Of a stretch of DNA of 64,000 nt, positions 22,346 through 33,761 are shown one piece after another (position 1 is the stretch's first letter; each line of letters opens with the position of its first letter). A program made the translations under genes and the position numbers. The notes under the pieces were generated by a model, which saw only the letters and a list, made by a program, of their open reading frames with translations, did not search any database and was not told the origin of the DNA. The stretch comes from Bos javanicus (Eukaryota; Chordata; Mammalia; Artiodactyla; Bovidae): the NCBI RefSeq assembly GCF_032452875.1, contig NC_083875.1, positions 77,088,178-77,152,177 on the forward strand, written 5' to 3'.

Positions 22346-23775
22346 AAAAAAAATTATTTTAATTGGAGGCTAATTACTTTACAATATTGTAGTGGTTTTT
22401 GCCATACATTGACATTAATCAGCCATGGGTGTACATGTGCCCCTCATCCTGAACCCCGCTCCCACCTCCCTCCCCATCCATCCCTCAGGGTTGTCCCAGT
22501 GCACCAGCTTTGAGTGCCCTGTTTCATGCATTGAACTTGGACTGGTGATCTATTTCACATATGGTAATATACATGTTTCAGTGCTATTCTCTCAAATCAT
22601 ACCACCCTCGCCTTCTCCCACAGAGTTCAGAAGTCTGTTGTTTATATCTGTGTCTCTTTTGCTGTCTTGCATATAGGGTCATTGTTACCATCTTTCTAAA
22701 TTCCATATATATGCATCAGTATACGCTATTGGTGTTTTTCTTTCTGACTTACTTCACTCTGTATAATAGGCTCCATCCAGTTTCATCCACCTCATTAGAA
22801 CTGATTCAAATACATTTTTAATAGCTGAGTAATATTCCATTGTGTATATCTACCACAGCTTTCTTATCCCTTCATCTGCTGATGGACATCTAGGTTGCTT
22901 CCATGTCCTAGCTATTGTAAACAGTGCTGCAACGAACATTGGGGTACATGTGTCTCTTTCAATTCTGGTTTCCTTGGTGTGTATGCCCAGGAGTGGGATT
23001 GTTGGGTCGTATGGCAGTTATATTTCCAGTTTTTAAAGGAATCTCTACACTCTTCTCCATAGTGGCTGTACTAGTTTGCATTCCCACCAATAGTGTTAAG
23101 AGGGTTCCCTTTTCTCCACACCCTCTCCAGCATTTATTGTTTGTAGACTTTTAGATAGCAGCCATTCTGATCGGCGTGAGATGGTACCTCATTGTGGTTT
23201 TGATTTGCATTTCTCTGATAATGAGTGATGTTGAGCATCTTTTCATGTGTTTGTTAGACATCTGTATGTCTTCTTCGGAGAAATGTCTGTTTAGTTCTTT
23301 TTTTTTTTTTTCCATTTTATTTTTTTTTTGTGGTTCCCAAATCGCATTCTTTTTTTTTTTTTTAAACTTTACATAATTGTATTAGTTTTGCCAAATTTTG
23401 GCCTATTTTTTGATTGGGTCATTTATTTTTCTGGAATTGAGTTGCTGGAGTTGCTTGTATATTTTTGAGATTAATTCTTTGTTAGTTGCTTTGTTTGCCA
23501 TTATTTTCTCCCATTCTGAAGGCTGTCTTTTCACCTGGCTTATAGTTTCCTTCATTGTGCAAAAGCTTTTAAGTTTAATTAGGTCCCATTTGTTTATTTT
23601 TTGCTTTTATTTCCATTACTCTGGGAGGTGGATCATAGAGGATCTTGCTAGAATTTATGTCAAAGAGTGTTCTGCCTATGTTTTCTTATATTTAGATCTT
23701 TAATCCATTTTGAGTTTACTTTTGTGTATGGTGTTAGAAAGTGTTCTAGTTTCATTCTTTTACAGGTGGTTGACT
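22346..23775 (-). mobile_element. Young-type L1, 5' truncated, minus strand
   Basis: Reverse complement of the L1 3' UTR and ORF2 end: the plus strand shows 'tctaaattccatatatatgc', 'catgtcctagctattgtaaac' and similar phrases. It sits in the older plus-strand L1 with a short duplication, GACTT, at 22341-22345 and 23772-23776. A second L1 tail is inserted within it at about 23296-23397. Frames are broken. Confidence 0.85.
23296..23397 (-). mobile_element. Very short L1 3' end with two further A-tracts (possible 3' transduction)
   Basis: Read on the minus strand: the last about 45 bases of the L1 3' end (ggcaaaactaatacaatt...), an A-run, a 20-base non-L1 segment (gaatgcgatttgggaaccac), a second A-run, TAAAATGG and a third A-run. 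It interrupts the flanking L1 between 'agttcttt' and 'ggcctatttttt', which are adjacent in other copies. Confidence 0.65.
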
Positions 23776-25142
23776 TTTTACACCCCATTTTCATCAATGG
23801 ACAAATCATCCAGAAAATCAATAAGGAAACACAGGCCTTAAATGACACATTAGAGCAAATTATCTTAATTGGTGTTTATAGAGCACTCCATTCAAAAGTA
23901 GCAGAAATCACATTCTTCTCAAGTGCACATGGAACATTATCCAGGATTGACCACACACTGGGCCACAAGGTGAGCTTTGGTAAACTTTAAAAAACTCAAA
24001 TCATATCAAGCATCTTTTCTAAGCAAAATGCAAGGAAACTAGAAATCACCTACAAGTAAAAAACTGTGAAACATATAAACATGTGGAGGCTAAACAATAT
24101 GCTCTTAAAGAAGCAGTGGATCACTGAAGAAATCAAAGAGAAATAAATAAATACCTAGAGACAAATGAAAACAAAAGCACAATGATCCATGGGGAGCAAC
24201 AAAATTAGTTATGAGAGAAGTTTATAATAACAATCTTACTTCAGGAAACAAGAAACATGTCAACAAGCAACCTAATCTTATACCCAAAGCAACTAGGGAA
24301 AGAACAAACAAAACTACAAATTAGCAGAAGGGAAGAAATGATAAATATCACAGCAAAAATAGAGACAAAGAAAATAATAGAAAAGATCAATGAAACTAAA
24401 AGCTGTTTTTTTTTTTAAATTGATAAATCTTTAGCCAGATTTATCAAGAGACAGGGAGAGGGCTCAAATCAATAAAATTAGAAATGAAAAAGGACACTAC
24501 AGAAATACAAAGGATCATGAGACTACTACAAGCAACTATATGCCAATATAACAGACAACTTGGAAGAATGGATAAGATCTTAGAAGGTTACAATCTTCCC
24601 AAGACTGAATTAAGAAGAAATAGAAAATATAAACAGACCAATTATAAGTACTAAAATTGAAACTGTGATTTTAAAACTCCCAACAAAAGTCCAGAACCAG
24701 ATGGTTTCACAGGTGAATTCTGTTGAACACTTAAGAGTTAACACCTGTCTTTCTGAAACATTCCAAAAACATTTCAGAGGAAGGCCACTATCTCTAAGGC
24801 CACTATACCCTCACACCAAAATCAAAGAGAACATGCAAAGAAAATTGCAAAGGTCAATATCATTGATGAACATGGACACAAAAGTCTTTGACAAAATGCC
24901 ACCAATCTGAATCTATCAATACATTAAAAGGATCATACACATGGTCAAGTGAGATTTATCCCAGGGATGCAAAGATTTTTTAGTATCTACAAGTCAATTA
25001 TTGTGATATAAATATGTCAACAAACTGAAGAATAAAAACCATATGATCTTCTCAATAGATGCAGAAAAAAATTTAATAAAATTCAACACCAATTTATGAT
25101 TAAAAAAAAAAACTCTCCAGAAAGTAGGCATAGAGGGAACAT

Positions 25143-27565
25143 CAGGTCACTCACTCAGTTGTGTCCAACTCTTTGCAACCCCATGGACTGCAGCACATCA
25201 GGCTTCCTTGTCCATCACCAACTACCGGAGCATGCTCAAACTCATGTCCATAGAGTCAGTGATGCCATCCAACCATCTCATCCTCTGTTGTTCCCTTCTC
25301 CTCTTGCCTTCAGTCCTTCCCAGCATCAGGATTTTTTCCAGTGAGTCAGTTCTTTGCATCAGGTGGCCAAAGTATTGGAGTTTCAGCTTCAGCATCAGTC
25401 CTTCCAATGAATATTCAAGACTGATTTCCTTTAGGATGGCTTGGTTGGATCTCTTTGCAGTCCAAGGGACTTTCAAGAGTCTCCTCCAATACATAGTTCA
25501 AAACCATCAATTCTTCAGTGCTCAGCTTTCTTAGTAGTTTAACCCTCACATCCATACATGACTACAGGAAAAACCATAGCTTTGACTAGACAGAGCTTTG
25601 TTGGTAAAGTTGTGTCTCTGCCTTTTAATATGCTGTTTAGGTTGGTCATAACTTTTCTTTCAAGGAGCAAGTGGTCTTTTAATTTCATGGCTGCAGCCAC
25701 CATCTGCAGTGATTTTGGAGCCCCCAAAATAAAGTCTCTCACTATTTCCATTGTTTCCGCATCTACTTGCCATGAAGTCATGGGACCGGATGCCATGATC
25801 TTAGTTTTCTGAATGTTGAGCTTTAAGCCAACTTTTTCACTCTCCTCTTTCACTTTCATCAAGAGGCTCTTTAGTTCTTCTTTGCTTTCTGCCATAAGTG
25901 TGGTATCATCTGCGTATCTGAGGTTATTGATAATTCTCCAGGCAATCTTGATTCCAGCTTGTGCTTCATCCAGCCCAGCATTTTGCATGATGTACTCTGC
26001 ATACAAGTTAAATAAGCAGGGTGACAATAATACGGCTTTGATATATTCCTTTCCTGATTTGGAACCAGTTTGTTGTTCCATGTCCAGTTCTAACTGTTGC
26101 TTCTTGACGTGCATACAGATTTCTCAGGAGGCAGGTCAGGTTGTCTGGTATTCCCATCTCTTGAAGAATTTCCCACAGTTTATTGTGATCCACACAGTCA
26201 AAGGCTTTGGTATAGTCAATAAAGCAGAAGTACATGTTTTTCTGGAACTCTCTTGCTTTTTAAACGATCCAAAAGATGTTGGCAATTTGATCTCTGGTTC
26301 CTCTGCCTTTTCTAAATCCAGCTTGAACATCCGGAAGTTCATGGTTCATGTACTGTTGAAGCCTGGCTTGGAGAATTTTGAGCATTACTTTGCTAGTGTG
26401 TGAGATCAGTGCAATTGTGCAGTAGTTTGAGAATTTTTTGGCATTGCCTTTCTTTGGGATTGGAATGAAAACTGACCTTCTCCAGTCCTGTGGCTACTGT
26501 TGAGTTTTCAAAAAATACTGGCATATTGAGTGCAGCACTTTCACAGCATCATCTTGTAGGATTTGAAAGAGCTCAACTAGAATTCCATCACCTCCACTAG
26601 CTTTGTTCATAGTGATGCTTTCTAAGGCCCACTTGACTTCACATTCCAGGATGTCTGGATCTAGGTGAGTGATCACACCATCATGGTTATCTGGGTCATG
26701 AAGATCTTTTTTGTATAGTTCTTCTGTGAATTGTTGCTACCTCTTCTTAATATCTTCTGCTTCTGTTAGGCCCATACCATTTCTGTCTTTTATTGTGCCA
26801 TCTTTGCATGAAATATTCCCTTGGTATCTCTAATTTTCTTGAAGAGATCTCTAGTCTTTTCCATTTTATTGTTTTCCTCTATTTCTTTGCACTGATCACT
26901 GAGGAAGGCTTTCTTATCTCTCCTTGCTATTCTTTGGAACTCTGCATTCAAATGGGTATATCTTTCTTTTTCTCCTTTGCCTTTCACTTCTCTTCTTTTC
27001 TCAGCTATTTGTAAGGCTTCCTCAGACAACCATTTTGCCTTTTTACACTTCTTTTTCTTGGGGATGGTCTTGATCCCTGCCTCCTGTACAATATCATGAA
27101 CCTCTGTCCATAGTTCTTCAGGCACTCTATCAGATCTAACTCCTTGAATCTGTTTGTCACTTCCACTGTATAATAATTGTAAGGGATTTGATTTAAGTCA
27201 TACCTGAACAGTCTAGTGGTTTTCCCTACTTTCTTCAATTTAAGTCTGAATTTGGCAATAAGGAGTTCATGATCTGAGCCACAGTCAGCCACAGTCTTGT
27301 TTCTGCTGACTCTATAGAGCTTCTCCACCTTTGGCTGCAAAGAATATCATCAGTCTGATTTCGGTATTGATCATCTGGTGATGTCCATGTGTAGAGTCTT
27401 CTCTTGTGTTGTTGGAAGAGGGTGTTTACTATGACCAGTGGGGGAAAAAATGTCCTTTTCATTATAGGGGACTGGAATGCAAAAGTAGGAAGTCCAGAGA
27501 TACCTGGAATAACAGGCAAATTTGGCCTTGGAGTACAAAATGAAGCAGGGCAAAGGCTAACAGAG
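25143..27565 (-). mobile_element. BovB LINE with 5' inversion
   Basis: 25143-27440 is BovB on the minus strand (endonuclease C-terminal part through RT to the 3' end). About 27445-27565 is the adjacent upstream part of BovB (FIIGDWNAKVGSQE in frame) but on the plus strand. The whole is flanked by the 11-bp duplication AGAGGGAACAT at 25132-25142 and 27562-27572, where the last AGAG of the inverted part overlaps the repeat. The surrounding L1 reads through correctly when it is removed. Minus-strand ORFs at 25539-26114, 26790-27125 and 27005-27340 are BovB fragments broken by stops and shifts. Confidence 0.92.
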
Positions 27566-27680
27566 GGAACATAACATAATAAAGATCATATATGACAAAC
27601 CTATAGCCAACATCACACTCAACAATGAAAAGTAATCATTTCCCCTAAGATCAAGAACAAGATAAGGATTATGTGCCAGC

Positions 27681-27836
27681 CTGGATAGGGGTGGGGTTTG
27701 GGGAAGAATGGATACATGTTTTTGTATGGCTGTGTTCCTTCGCTATTCTCCTGAAACTGTCACAACATTGTTAATCAGTTATACTCCAATACATGTGCTT
27801 TGGTATTAAAAAATTAAAATTAAGAAAAATATCTTT
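27681..27836 (+). mobile_element. Old L1 3' end inserted in L1
   Basis: Shows 'gtatggctgtgttccttcgc', 'cctgaaactgtcacaacattg', 'atactccaatac', the typical artiodactyl L1 terminal phrase, then an A-rich tail. It separates 'caagataaggatt' from 'acaaggatgtct', which suggests a duplication around AAGGAT. Confidence 0.65.
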
Positions 27837-29512
27837 TAAAAAAATACAAGGATGTCTACTCTAGCCACTTTTATTCAACATAGTTTTGGAATTCCTAGCC
27901 ATGGCAATCAGAAGAGGAAAAATGAAAGGAATCTAAATTAGAAAAGAAGAAGTAATACTGATTTTAAAAAACCTAACACTGTGGGTTAAGGAACTAGAAA
28001 AAGGTGGTCAAACTGAGCACAATATTAACAGCAGAAAGTAAAAACTAATGATTAGAGCAGAAATAAAATATATCACAGGAAAATAGGAAAGATTAACCAA
28101 ATTAAGAATTAGTTCTTTGAAAAAATAAACAGAATTGACAAAACTTTAGCTGGATAACCAAGGAAAAAAAGATAGAGGACTCAAATTAACAAAATTATAA
28201 ATGAAAAAAAGAAACACGGCAGCTGATACCACATGAATAAGAAGAATCATAAAAGGCTACTGTGAAGAAATATTGATATATGCCAACAAACTGGACAGCC
28301 TAGAAAAATGGAAAAATTCTCAGAAACATGCAAACTACCAAGACTGAAACAAGAAATAGAAAGTCTGAATAGACTAATTACTAGTAAGGAGATTGAACTG
28401 GTAATCAAAAATCTCCCCATAAAGAAAAACCAAGGACCAGATCACTTCACCTGCAAATCTTAAGGAAGAATTAACACCAACCCTTTCTAACTCTTTCAAA
28501 AAAATCAAAGAGAAGGGAACACTCCCAGTCTTATTTTATGAGGCCCTTATTACCCTGATACCAAAGCCAAAAGGGACACTATCAGAAAACTATAGACCAA
28601 TATCCCTCATGAATATTGATGCAAAAACTCTTTATACTAGGAAACCGAATCCAGTAACACATGAAAGGAATCATGTGCTGTGATCAAATGGGATTTATAC
28701 TTGGCATAGCAAGGATGGTTCAACATATGCAAATCAATGTGATATGTCAAATTAACAAAATGAAATAAAAATCATATGATCATCTCAATAGATGGAGAAA
28801 AAGCATTTGACAAAATTCAACATCTCTTTATATGATATAAACTCAACAGATTAGGTATAGAAAGAATGTACCTCAACATAAAGAAGGCCATATATGATAA
28901 GCCCATGGCTAACATACTTAATGGTGAAAGATTGAAAGCTTTTCCTCCAAGATCATTAACAAGGCAAAGGTGCCCATTCTTACCATTCCTATTCAGCACA
29001 ATACTGGAAGTCCTTGCTAGAGCTGTCAGGCAAGAAAAATAAATAAAAGGCATCAAAATTGGAAAGGAAGAAGTAAAATTATCTCTATTTGCAGGTGACA
29101 TGTTTTTATACACAGAAAATCCTAAAGACTCCACCAAAGGCTATTAGAACTAATCAGTGAATTCAGTGCAGTTGCCCAATACAAATTTAGCATGCAAAAA
29201 CTAGTAGTGTATCTTCATACTAACAACAAATTACCTGGAAAAAATGATCCTGTTTAAAACAGTATAAAAAACAGTAAAATATTTAGGAGTAAACTTAGCC
29301 AGAAGGTGAAAGATCTCTATTCTGAAAACTGTAAGACACTAATTAAGGAAACTGAAGAAGACAAAGTAAATAGAAAGGTATCCCTTGTTCATGGATTGAA
29401 ACAATTAATATTGTCAAAATGTCAATACTATCAAAGCCATTTTTGGATTCAGTGCAGTCCCTATCATAATTCCAATGAACTTTTTTTTTACAGAAGTAGA
29501 AAAAAACCACTC

Positions 29513-29665
29513 TGCCAGGCTCCTCTGTTCATGGGATTCTCCAGGCAAGAATACTGGAGTGGATTGCCATTCTCTTCCCCAGGGGATCTTCCCGACCTAG
29601 GGATTTAACCTGGGTTTCCTGCATTGCAGGCAGATTCTTAACCATCTGAGCCACCAAGGAAGCCC
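29513..29665 (-). mobile_element. Bov-tA SINE (partial A unit plus tRNA head)
   Basis: The plus strand reads 'ccaggctcctctgttcatgg' through 'gagccaccaaggaagccc', the reverse complement of the SINE. It lies inside the L1 between 'gaagtagaaaaaaaccac' and 'tatatggaaccac'. Confidence 0.88.
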
Positions 29666-31287
29666 CTATATGGAACCACAGAAGACTCTAAATATATACC
29701 AAAGCAATCCTGAGAAAGGAGAACAAAGCAGAAGCAACACACTTTATGATTTCAAGCTGTTCTATATATAAAACTACAATAATCAAAATGGTATAGTACT
29801 GGTATAAAGACAGACAAATCAGTGGGACAGAATCTTGAGCCCAGAAATACACCCAAGCATATTACTCAAATAATATTTGACATGGGAGGCAAGAATACTC
29901 AGTGAAGAAAAGACTTTTCAATAATGGTGCTGGGAAAATTGGCTATTCACATGTGAAAGAATGGAACTACACCCAGAGCTTCCACTACTCACAAAAATTA
30001 ACTTGCATTGGATTAACAACTTAAATGTAAAACCTGAAGCCGTGAAACTCCAGAAGAAAACGTGGTGGTGATGGGGGGAGGGTAAAGCTCCTTGACATAA
30101 GTCTTGGCAATGATTTTCTATATATGACACCTAAAGCACAAGCAACCGAATCAAAAACAAGTGGGACTACACCAAACTAAAAAGCTCCTGGAAACAAGAA
30201 GCAAACAACGATGTGAAAAACAACCTATGGAATGGGAAGAAAAATATTTCCAACCTATATCTGATTTAGGAGTTAATATCCAAAATATACGAAGAACTCA
30301 TACAACTCAATAGTAAAAGAACAAATAATTTGATTTGAAAATGGGCAAAAGGTCTCAAAAGACTTTTTTTTTTCTAAAGGGGATACACGAAAGACCAACA
30401 GTTACATGAAACTATGTTCAGCATCATCAATAATTAGGGAAATGCAAATCAAAACCACAATGATATATTATGTCATGCCTTTTAGAATGGTCATCATCAA
30501 AATGACAAGTAGTAACATGCTAGTGCGGATGCAGAGAAAAGGAAACCTTGGTGCACTGTTGGTGGGATTGTAAACTGGTTCAGGCACTATAGAAAATAAT
30601 ACAGAGATTCCTCAAAAAGTTAAAAACTGAACTACCATACAATCTAACAATTCCACTTCTGAGAATATATCAGAAAGAAACAAAAACATTGACTTGAAAA
30701 GACATCTGCACCCCTGTGTTTGAAGCAGGATAATTTACAATAGTCAAGACATGGAAACCACCTAAGTGTCCATTTATCTGTGAATATGTATACAAAAAGC
30801 AGTTACACACACACACTCAACACTAGAATATGATTCAGCCACCAAAAAAATGAGACAATCTTACCATTTGTGACAACATGGATGAATCTGGAATGCATTA
30901 TGCTAAATGATATAAGTTCAGGTAGAGGAAAACAAACACTATATGATCTCATGTATATAAAGAATCTAATTAAAAAAAAACTCATTGAAAAAGGAATCAG
31001 ATTTGTGACTATCAGAGGCAGGGAGTAATGAGGGAGAAGCAGAGGAAGAGTTAACAGATACAAATTTCTGGTTATAAGTAAGTACTAGGAATATAATGTA
31101 CAACATGGTAACTATAGTTAATACTGCTATATGATATATATGAAAGTTGTTAGAGTAGGTCCTAAGATCCCTATCACAAGGAAAAAATTTTTTATTTTTG
31201 TTGTATCTATATGAGATGATGGATGGTAACTAAAGGTAGTGCAGTAATCATTTCACAACATTTGTAAGTCAAGCCATTATGCTGTAT

Positions 31288-31397
31288 CAGTCAGTCAGTT
31301 CAGTCGCTCAGTCGTGTCCAACTCCTTGTGACCCCATGGACTGCAGCATGCCAGGCCTCTCTGTCCATTACCAACTCCTGGAGTTTACTCAAATTCA
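31288..31397 (-). mobile_element. BovB 3' terminus, 110 bases
   Basis: The last 110 bases of BovB in reverse (cagtcagtcagttcagtcgctcagtcgtg...). They are inserted in the L1 3' UTR with duplication TATGCTGTAT (31278-31287) and TATGCTATAT (31398-31407), 9/10 identical. Confidence 0.88.
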
Positions 31398-31584
31398 TAT
31401 GCTATATACCCTAAGCTTATATAATGATGTATGTCAATTGTATCTCAATAAAACTGGGGGAAGATGATGTGCAGGACTGAATTAATGCTTTTATCTTTGA
31501 AATATCAGGAGCTATTTCCTGATAGCTCTGATATGACAGTACTGAGCATCTTAGACGAAAGATACCATAAAACATGCAAGCAAA

Positions 31585-32362
31585 ATAAAAAGGGCCAACA
31601 AGCACATGAAAATATGTTCAATGTCATTAATCGTTACCACAATAAGATAGCACTTCACACCCACTAGAATGGCTATTATTTTTTAAAATCTGAAGATAAC
31701 CAGTCTTGGTTAAGGGTAAGGAGGAACTGGAACACTTGAACATTGCTGATGGGATTTTAAAATGGTTTAGCTGCCATAGAAAGCAGTTTGATAGTTCCTT
31801 AAGTCAGATGATTACCATACAATCCAGCAGTTCTATTCCCAGGTATATATAACTCCAAAGAATTGAACACAAGTATCCAAATACTTGTACAGAAATGTTC
31901 AAAGCAGCACTAATTCAAGTTAAAAATCAGAAACAATCCAAATGTCCATAAATGGATGAATAGATAAAATGTGGCTTATTCATATGATGGACTATTATTC
32001 AATTGTTGCAGATATATGACAACATAGATGAATGTCAAAAATATGCTGAGTGAAAGTAGATATCACAGAACCTCACATAACATATGATTTTATTTATCTC
32101 TATATGAAATATCCAGAACAGGTAAATCCATAGAGACAGGGATTGTACTGATGGTTGCCAGGGGCTGAGGGAAGGGATGAATGAGGAGTGTCTGCTTAAC
32201 GGGTATCAGGTTTCCTTTTGATGTGATGAAAATGTTTTGGAACTAGATAGAGATGTAAGTTGCAAAGCTCTGTGAATGTACTAAATGGTACTGAATTTTT
32301 CATGTTCAAATGGTTGTTTTTATGTTGTGACCTTCACTTCAATAAAAATAAAAAAAATAAAC
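31585..32362 (+). mobile_element. Old L1 3' end
   Basis: Starts 'aaagggccaacaagcacatg' and follows the ORF2 end and 3' UTR order: 'acaatccaaatgtccataaatgg', 'gatggttgccaggggctgagg', 'gtgaccttcacttcaataaaaat'. Diverged and non-coding. Confidence 0.75.
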
Positions 32363-32869
32363 ACAAGCTGTAATTTTCCTACCACCAGATAATATTCTAT
32401 GAAACTTGAAGGGAGATAATGTTCACAGTGTAGACAGGAGTTAGGACTTTCTGGAATACTGCTTATTTACATATCTGGTATTCCATATCCCCAAAAGAAG
32501 GGTCATTTTACTCTCCTACTTGGGAAAGCAGTGAAACATATTGTATATGAGTGGTATTACTGCTTTAGGAAGACCACTCCTATTCCCCTTTGGCTATTTT
32601 CACCATCCTATGGTCACACAGATCTTCCATGTCTTACTTACCTAAGGCATTTTCTCATATAAATGGTTTTTCCTCCTTAAGTCTCCTTTTCCTAATATGT
32701 AACCTGTTCTCCCTAGGCCTTCTGCTTTTCATATCTTTCTCCTAAAACAAGAGGAAAGGGAAACCTCAAGTTTCCAGACTTGATTATTTTGTTGATGGCA
32801 ACTCTGGTCTACCAGTTGCTCACACCAAAAAATTTTGACTTCTTCTGTTTACTTTCACAATGGACCTGT
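32363..32869. other. Unassigned intronic sequence
   Basis: No recognised gene or repeat. Confidence 0.45.
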
Positions 32870-33470
32870 TAGCAACTTCTATGTCTCCACCTTCAAAACA
32901 TACCCAGAATTGGACCACACTTTGTACAATGTCCACTGCCACCAACCTGGTCCAAGCCACCATCTTTCTCATTTAGATTATGACAGTAGCATCCCATCTA
33001 ATCCCCCTGCCTCAACCCCTGCCTGTGTAAGGGTCACTGTCAACTTGGCAGCGGGAGTCATCCTCTGAAAGCAGTGTGGATTCGATCATGTCACTCAACT
33101 GCTCAGGGTCCTCTCATGGTTTAGTATCTTCCTCAGATTATAAGCCAAGTCCTTGCAGGGGTGTCTAGGACCCTACTCAGTGAGCCCTCTTCTCCTCTCC
33201 TAACTGCTGAGGTGACCTTGTTATTCTAGGACACTTCCCCTTGTTCACTTGACTCCAGCCACAGAAGACTGGCTGTCCCTCACATATGCTCTTTCTTGCT
33301 GTTCCTTCTGCTTGGAGTACTCTTCCTTCAGGCAGGTTCATACACTCTCCCTCTTTTTGTAGGTTGTTAAATGTCACCTTCTCAGTGACACTATGTAAAA
33401 TTTCAGTCTGTCTCCCCATCACTCTCTATTCCCCTTTCCTTATTTATTTTTATTCTGAGAAATCTAGGAT
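32870..33470 (+). repeat. Ancient L2-like LINE fragment
   Basis: Contains phrases typical of a widespread ancient mammalian repeat, probably L2: 'gatcatgtcactcaactgct', 'cttgctgttccttctgcttgg', 'aatgtcaccttctcagtgac'. Strongly diverged; family by recognition only. Confidence 0.55.
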
Positions 33471-33761
33471 CTAAGGACGAAAAACAGAGCACTGGCAAAA
33501 TGAAGTATTGGTTTCTGGGGGAGACATAATCATGGTCATTAGTCCAGGGTCACAAAAGTCAAACCTGTATGGAGTAGGCAGGTGCTTAACATGAATGAGT
33601 AAGGGCCAGGTATGGGATGGTAGGGAGTGGTGGTGATTGGGGGAAAATGGACCATATTGAGCTCTGTTTGAAAGCTTTATTATTCAAATTTTAAAAAACA
33701 TCTGTGCAGTCTACACAAAATGTACCTGTGAGTATTTTTAGGCCTATAAAAATCAAAGTCA
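33471..33761. other. Unassigned intronic sequence
   Basis: No recognised feature between the L2-like fragment and BovB. Confidence 0.45.

Larger units (their letters stand above)
18921..27961 (+). mobile_element. Old L1, nearly full length, interrupted by at least four younger insertions
   Basis: After a 5' UTR-like start ('caagatggaagaatagaagg', 18928), the sequence continues with decayed ORF1 coiled coil (20830-21120), ORF2 endonuclease region (AGVAILR-like at 22132, 'NIYTPSIGAPEYI'-like at 22240) and reverse transcriptase region (23790-25131, then 27573-27961). Later insertions split it: BovB 19501-20433, L1 22346-23775, BovB 25143-27565 and an L1 tail about 27681-27836. The pieces join collinearly once those are removed. 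The strongest joins are at 22345/23776 and 25142/27573. All ORFs are broken. Confidence 0.7.
27962..31465 (+). mobile_element. Old L1, ORF2 middle to 3' end
   Basis: Starts again in mid ORF2 ('gttaaggaactagaaaaagg'), so it is a separate L1 abutting the previous one. It runs through the RT region (28380-29150), the ORF2 C-terminus and the 3' UTR to 'atgtatgtcaattgtatctcaataaaactggg'. It is broken by a Bov-tA (29513-29665) and a short BovB tail (31288-31397). There are many stops in every frame. Confidence 0.75.
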
